This document shows, piece by piece, positions 57,945-64,000 of a stretch of 64,000 bases of DNA; the stretch's first letter is position 1, and each line of letters opens with the position of its first letter. The notes under the pieces were generated by a model. That model did no database searches. It was given only the letters and a program-made list of their open reading frames with translations, and was not told the origin of the DNA. Source of the stretch: Beroe forskalii (taxonomy: Eukaryota > Ctenophora > Nuda > Beroida > Beroidae); the NCBI GenBank assembly GCA_011033025.1, contig WFMF01000037.1, forward strand, positions 124,001 to 188,000. The letters are read 5' to 3'. The translations under genes and the position numbers were made by a program.

Positions 57945-58785
57945 ATCATCCCCTTCCTAAGCCCGCATAGGTGTGCGTGCGCGCGCCGCGCAACGCAGAC
58001 AGGGATATACGTGTTTAGCAAATCATCCACATTTGAGGACATTTTTGCAATTTTCATTCACCTAACCAGGTGCTTACGCGCGCGCGCGGCCTACGGCTGA
58101 GGAGGAACGACGGCGCGGCGCACCGCGCGCGCAGAACAGGGCGCTGGTAGCTGTAGGACAACAATTTTCAGCAAATATTCCTGACCAAAATTGTAAACAT
58201 CTACATATGTTTCGTCGTGTTTTTTACACATAATTTTTTCTGGGGCTGAACCACTGAACCAGCTCGGAACAATTTACAACAGGCAAAGGGGTTAGGCAAC
58301 GCCTTCCTAAGCCCGCATAGGTGTGCAGACAGGGATATACGTGTTTAGCAAGGCAACGCCTGCCAAGCTGAAAGTGAGAGGTATTTTATTTTTCCATCCA
58401 GTTATTATGGCCTGGAAATACAAGCAAATGTGAAATTTTCCCCTAACCAAGGGTGTCGATAGCGCTTGCCGTGCCGCTTCCTAAGCCCGCATAGGTGTGT
58501 GTAAGCGCCGCGCGCTTCCCTACGGGAAGCGCGCCGCGCGAGCTATTAACCCCCTAGCCCGGTATATAGCTCGTCATCCCAGAGGTTCCCCTAACCAGGC
58601 TTGCCGCGCCGCGCACTCCGTGCGCGAAACCAGGGCGCTGGTTAGGGCAATCCCAGAGGATACTTTCAAGGGTTAATATTTAGCTTACTTATTTAGGCTC
58701 GTAGGATGTTACCCTACCCTCGCGCGCGCGGCGCAACGTTCCACATTTGGACGTCACTTTGCGCCTTCCGCGAGGGTAGGGGGAA
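57945..58785. repeat. CpG-rich cluster of hairpins and short repeated modules
   Basis: CTTCCTAAGCCCGCATAGGTGTG occurs near 57954, 58305 and 58484. GGGATATACGTGTTTAGCAA follows the first two. Long alternating CGCGCG runs occur near 57975, 58080, 58505 and 58725. Two inverted repeats stand out: CCCTAACCAG...CTGGTTAGGG (about 58588-58647) and CCCTACCCTCGCG...CGCGAGGGTAGGG (about 58711-58782). No gene. Confidence 0.7.
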
Positions 58786-59159
58786 ATACAACATCGTGTG
58801 CAGCAGAAAGTGCTGCACAATCTGATTGGTCGAGCGCGTACTACGTCATTATCATAAGCTAACGTATTGCGCTACGAAACGACGCGCGCACCAATATTGC
58901 AAAAAAAAATTGTCTGGTTGGGCAAATTGAGTGAAATTTATTTAAAAACTTTTGTCAAATGTTACATCATTGGAAAGATCTCATTCTCAGCTATAAACTA
59001 AAAAAAAGAATCGTGGAAAAAGATGCTTTGGATCGGGAGTTATGGGCGTTTTACTGAAATTTTGTAGCTGTCCTCCGCGAACATCGAATCTTTTCTCGCT
59101 CAAAAATCGAGCGCTCTTGTTCCAGAACATTCTCACCTCGTGTTTGCTAAATGTTCAAT
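58786..59159. other. Non-coding, nothing recognised
   Basis: Mixed composition, no repeat or gene seen. Confidence 0.35.
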
Positions 59160-60005
59160 GCTTGCTTACGGTGTGGGTGTTGCCGGTCATGAGCTTTTGA
59201 TTAATTCTAAGTTATTATCAGTCACGATTTTAATCTTTCTTCTGGACTTTTGCTTGTGAGGGCGTTGTCGATCTTCTTCTTTCTTCACTTCATGTCGAGA
59301 GTTTTGAATCTTTCAGTAATTTCCAGTCATAATTTTAATCTTTTTTTCTTGGCTTTTTGCTTGTGGGGGCGTTGCCGGTCTCAGTTCTTTCTTCTTTCTT
59401 CATTACATGTCGAGTGTTTTGAATCTTTTGCTCTTTCAGTCATTTTCAGTCACAATTTTAATCTTTCTTCTGAAATCTGAGGTGATGCTTGTGAGGGCGT
59501 TACCGGTCTCAGATCTTTATTCTTTCTTCATTTCATGTCGAGTCTTTTGAATCTTTCGCTCTTTCAGTCATTTTCAGTCAAAATTTTTATCTTTCTTCTG
59601 AGCTGATGTTTGTGAGAGCGTTGCCGGTCTCAGATTTTTATTCTTTCTAATTCTTCATTTCATGTCGATTGTTTTGAATCTTTCAGTAATTTTCAGTCAT
59701 GATTTTGATCTTTCGATTCTTATTAGCTGTTGCTTGCGAGGGCGTTGACATTCTTAGATCTTTAGGCATTCTAATTTCTTCATTTCATGCCGAGTGTTTT
59801 GAATCAATTCAGTCATTTTCAGTAAAATTTTAATCTTTTTTTAGCTGTTCATGCTTGTGACTGTGAGGGCGTTACCGGTCTCAGATCAATTTATTCTTTC
59901 TTCATTTCATGTCGAGTGTTTTGAATGATCTTTAAGAACTTTTCAGTCATGGTTTTAATCTTTCTTCTGAGTTTTTGATTTTGACTGTAAGGGCGTTGTG
60001 TACGT
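59160..60005 (+). repeat. ~124-bp tandem repeat, about seven units
   Basis: The mark GAGGGCGTTGCCGGTCTCAG recurs near 59262, 59370, 59493, 59617, 59740, 59867 and 59991, with TTCATTTCATGTCGAGTGTT and TTTCAGTCATTTTCAGTCA between. T-rich, non-coding. Confidence 0.9.
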
Positions 60006-61420
60006 TGTGTAACCGCTTGAAAAGGTATCGTACTTAGAGCATATACTTTAGGAGCAAGGGAGATTCACTTTCATTGAGTGGTAAGTTCTATTTAAAGTTT
60101 AATAGCATCGAAAGTAGAGAGGACCAATGGAAAAACTGGGATGATGGAAGGTAAAGACGGTAGCAGTCCGTCCTAATTAGCAGTTAACAATCAACACTTT
60201 AACATCGATGAATCTCAATAAATACTTGGAAGCGGGAAAAGCACATCATAGTCAGCTGGGACCTCAGGCCCTCAAACAGGACGTGAAAACTCTGTTCAAA
60301 ACGCAATCTCTGAATCACTTGTACGTCTAGTTTTCTGCTCTTTCTAGCTAACTAGTCTGAGTCAAGCCTTATAATCTAACATCGATAACAAGTCATGTTT
60401 CGCAGGCCGCTGGGGCCACCGGCCCACAAATATGCTCTAGGCTGTCAAAACTAGGACCTCAACTGAATATCTGACTGGCTACTACTAGCTACTTCTCAAG
60501 CCCTATATTCAGGCGAGAACTTACTGTACGAAAGTTTACAGAACGTGGGCGTTAACTGCCGTAACTCTTGAGAATAATAGTGTGAGCATCGGAGGGAGTC
60601 ACCGGACTTGATCGTTGCTACATGATTGGTCGATCGACGTCCGGCGAGGCCCGCCGGTGCTCAGGTTAAACGGCTGCAGTCAAGTTCCAAATTTACACTA
60701 TTGAACTTTACGAATCAGTTGTAGGATAGAAGGCGCCCTGCTCTGAATAGTTGTAAATCTCAACCAGCTCTTGCAAAACAAACAATAGTATGATGGTAAC
60801 AGTATCACGGCTGAGCTTCAGGGAAGGGCACCCTATCCTATTTACAGATCTTCAACATACGTAATCAACTGTCAATTAAGGCCAAAGGTGAAACAAAGCA
60901 AACGTCATTCTTGCATACCTGCAACTCACCCCCCTCCCCAGAGAACAATCGCTTTCTCCGGGGGGACCAAGTACAGTGTTTCCGTGTTGATTGCAAACCT
61001 ACGCAAAAACTTTCACCCAATCAATCAAATTCATATTACGTGATGATTCGATCAATGAATCGCATTCGCACTTCCTTTTATTTTGCCACGTGATCAAAAG
61101 CACGTCTAGAATCAATCAGAAAATTCATATCATTAGGATAATCAAAAGAGTGAAGTTCTTACCATTGATTCAGGCACAAACCATTCCGTAATTGCAAACA
61201 CACGAAAATTGGACGTATTCAAATCAATCAATAAACTTCACGTTCTTTAGTCTCTACTTATCCAAAAAAATTCAATCAAAAAATCGTAGTCTAATTTCAA
61301 TTCATTATTAATCATTAGATCTGACTAATCAAAATGCGCGTTTATTTGTTATTCACGTGATTGATACGGTATAATCAGTGTCCTGATGAAGTGGGTAAAG
61401 CATTGGAGTTCTCCACTTAA
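60006..61420. other. Non-coding, nothing recognised
   Basis: No repeat of note. Short frames lack recognisable domains. Confidence 0.35.
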
Positions 61421-61500
61421 TCCACTGCAGACCGTTCTGCTGTAGTCCGAATCCACTGTAGTCCATTCCACTGTAGTCCGAATCTGCTGTAGTCTGACTC
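61421..61500 (+). repeat. Short minisatellite CTGTAGTCCGAATCCA
   Basis: About five units of 16-20 bp with the core CTGTAGTCCGAATC. Confidence 0.75.
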
Positions 61501-61684
61501 CAACCAAATACACGCTGTGGGCGTAGCTGAATAGCAGCGTTGCGAGCTGTTGCCGGTTCAGGAATAAACTCGGTAATAGAGCTGATACACTGTTTTACCA
61601 TACTCTACGAGTCCTCAGTCCACTGCACTCCACTGACTTCTTACAGCGTCTGTTGAAGAGTTGTATCGTACGAACCACTTGGAA

Positions 61685-61925
61685 CTTCGTCTGGATCTCG
61701 TTTTGGAACTGCGCTGGATCCCGGCTGGATCTCGTCTCAGAACTGCGCTCGATCCCTTCTGGATCCCGTCTGGATTCCGGCTGGATCTCGTCTTGGAACT
61801 GCGCTCGATCCCGTCTGGATCCCGGTTGGATCTCGTCTTGGAACTGCGCTGGATCCCGGCTGGATCTCGTCTTGAAACTGCGCTCGATCCCGTCTGGATC
61901 CCGGCTGGATCCCGTCTGGCTGTTT
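61685..61925 (+). repeat. Minisatellite GGATCTCGTCTTGGAACTGC
   Basis: Five copies of GGATCTCGTCTTGGAACTGCGCT at about 61691, 61728, 61781, 61828 and 61862, with irregular spacing filled by GATCCCGTCTGGATCCCGGC. Open frames exist on both strands but are low-complexity artefacts of the repeat. Confidence 0.85.
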
Positions 61926-64000
61926 CCCCGACACTGGAACACGCTTCTGTTGTGCTGGTACGGGATTTGGAAGCGGTCCTACTGCATTGTCTTCGGCTTG
62001 GATACAGCCAATGACACGTTGGATGTTATCAGTTATCAGGGGAACCGTATTCCTCTTAACTAGACTTGGAGCTGCTGCACTCCTATTACGATTCTAATTT
62101 CAGCTCTGAATTCTAGCTCATCTTTCTTCTTTCTTTGTTCCACCCTAGTCAGGTCCGTTATCTGAAAGGACTCTTCGATCTGCTCGTTTCTTGGTTTCAA
62201 CACATCACACAAAGCACTAAGATCTGATTTCTGAACATATTTGGTTAATTTCTCTATACGGCGGTATAGAAAACACAAATCAATGAAGTTATGTCAACTT
62301 TGCAAATGCAGTGACATGTTTTCACTGGTGAATCGTGAATTTTATGCGATTTGTGTTGGAAATATTCAGGTGAACTCTTGGCTGCAAGTGAGCATGAGTG
62401 AGAGCTCCATCAGACTTCCTTATTGAGTGCTGAGAAGTTGAGAACAGATATGCGGACATATTGACGTCATTCACATTGTGTTCAGTGTTCAAATCCAAAT
62501 AGTTGAGCAAGTATACCGATAATGAGGCATTACAATTAATTGTCCTCCATAGAGCCATAGACAGGCCATACTCCAATTTGCAAAGATGATCGCTTCAAAT
62601 TGTCTTAGTGGATCGTTCCCACAGCAAACTGAGTGATGGAGATCAAATCTAACTTCGAAGTTTCTGTAAACAGAATATGTCATTACATCCTCATGATGAA
62701 GCAATCAGTAATTTCAGCTGCGTATATCGATGTTCGGAGGTGTGCGAAGTCTTAAAAACGAGATTCACTGCGAGGAACTGGAAGATTGATTCGAGAAGGA
62801 GTCACATGAAGTAAACCTGAAGTGAGTCTTGATGCCACAAGCAAGAAATGAAATAAGATGGATTGGAAGTGAAACTAGTTCCACTGAAATTGACGTTATT
62901 TCCTTATTTCGAACTATCCAATGGACGCCTTATGGATGAAGTTTTTTTTTTGGCAGTTTAAACTGTGGTTTACCATTGCATGTCAAGGGGCGAAAAACAT
63001 CGAATCAGGTTAATCTAACTGGTTGCTCAGACTTAGCTGTTAGTTCATCAGGAGTGCTAATGACGCAACTTCGCATTTCAATTCTTACAAATTGTATGGA
63101 ATTCTTTCAGACCATTTAGATTTTAAAAGAAGACTCCGGCAGTAGCATCATGTTTCTCAATGTTCTAGGTTAAGATCACAAAACTAAGAGGCGCCCTTTA
63201 TATTCTTTTTTCACCAAACGTCTCACGCTATGATCATGAGTTTGGAATGTGATCTGTAATGTCCTCTAGTGAGTTGATATGAGGATCCGTGGACTCACGG
63301 GTCATGTGAATAAAAAGCAATAAATCTAACGATGCAGTCTTCCGTTTCGCATTATTGTCAGTTGCGTCCTGACAAAAATGAAGGCTATTTCCTTATTTCT
63401 AATCCAACATTCACCAAATAGTTAGTCAAATGTTTCCACTTCACATTTCAAGTCCTTCAGACATACTGAGCTACATGCATTATAACCAGACATGCCTGAT
63501 AAGGCAACCTTCAAATCGAAGCTTCGTAAATAATACGCACCATAGGAAACCAACAATTTGTTTCCTCGGTTTAGTCAACTATGTTCATTCATTCTACTTA
63601 TGAATGGCGTGCAGGTCATTAAACAAACTTCAGCGCAGGTTTTGGCACAAGAACTCGAAGAAACACATACTGTAGAGCTGTAGTATCTTGAAAAACGTAC
63701 TGTACTTCTTGCTACAATATTCAAAGGGAGCAGAGCCGTGCACCTAAATCAGATTTCACGATCGGTGAGGCTGTCGTAACTATATAATTCTCTGAGAGTC
63801 CATTGACTGCGTTAACAAAAAGCAATCTTTGTATCATGTACACACACACAAACCATAGAATCATCGAAATAATTTGTTGCAAAGAAAATGCGATCAGTTG
63901 CTAAGTTGCTCGACAAAAACGCGAAAAAATGTGTCTCCAGGGTATGTTCTGACCAGTTAAGTTGCCACTCAGAGAAAAATTGGTGGCCAACCTCCGTTTC
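61926..64000. other. Non-coding, nothing recognised
   Basis: Short frames of 60-85 codons without domains, such as 62060-62278 on the minus strand, which is charged and rich in Lys/Glu. I see no splice pattern that would join them. Confidence 0.35.

Noticed and set aside
61653..62014. Open frames of 115-136 codons on both strands
   Set aside because: They come from the GGATCTCGTC minisatellite, whose units are open in several frames.
62060..62278. 72-codon charged frame as a possible host exon
   Set aside because: No splice context, no recognisable domain and no neighbouring coding sequence.

Overview
The window looks like repeat-rich, AT-leaning nuclear DNA of an invertebrate metazoan. There are no bacterial operons, and coding capacity is almost entirely non-LTR retrotransposon: CR1/L2-like, an L1/Tx1-like tail, and a large element with RNase H. 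One gene shows GT-AG introns. The species cannot be told from the sequence, and no conventional host gene, tRNA or rRNA was recognised.

Layout. (1) 1-3235: a large inverted repeat built from a ~20-bp minisatellite, reminiscent of foldback-type elements; its left end runs off the window. (2) ~3300-8292: element A, a CR1/L2-like retrotransposon with both ORFs intact. (3) 8550-8935: minisatellite. (4) 10060-21235: a nested stack on the minus strand. Element C (CR1-like, decayed) was hit by element B (full length, 12-bp target duplication) and by a 1.3-kb L1/Tx1-like poly(A) tail (11-bp target duplication). B was in turn hit by a 2.26-kb composite terminal-inverted-repeat (TIR) element with an 8-bp target duplication. 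(5) 18163-21953 is repeated in direct orientation at 24922-28662, including the nested L1-like insertion and its target duplication. (6) 21711-22493 and 29067-29993: non-autonomous TIR elements. (7) 31741-39180: element D on the minus strand, with an SGNH/GDSL-esterase ORF1 and a broken ORF2, interrupted by a tandem-repeat element S that reappears inverted at 54290-55018. (8) 39906-53286: a compositionally distinct C-rich block, element E. It carries ~0.74-kb 5' tandem monomers, each with a TATAAAA; a four-exon gene whose exons all join in phase 0 (406 codons); and an uninterrupted 1832-codon ORF with endonuclease, reverse transcriptase, RNase H and a C-terminal Cys/His segment. (9) 53287-64000: CR1-like scraps, CpG-rich hairpin modules and several minisatellites, with no recognisable gene.

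How it works together: A and E are the only elements that look potentially competent. The rest records several rounds of insertion, whose relative order can be read from target duplications and interrupted reading frames. The strongest candidate for something undescribed is E: a possible ~13.4-kb non-LTR retrotransposon with promoter-like monomers and an intron-containing ORF1-position gene. The direct duplications differ mostly by one-base, homopolymer-type indels, so sequencing error or uncollapsed haplotypes must be kept in mind.
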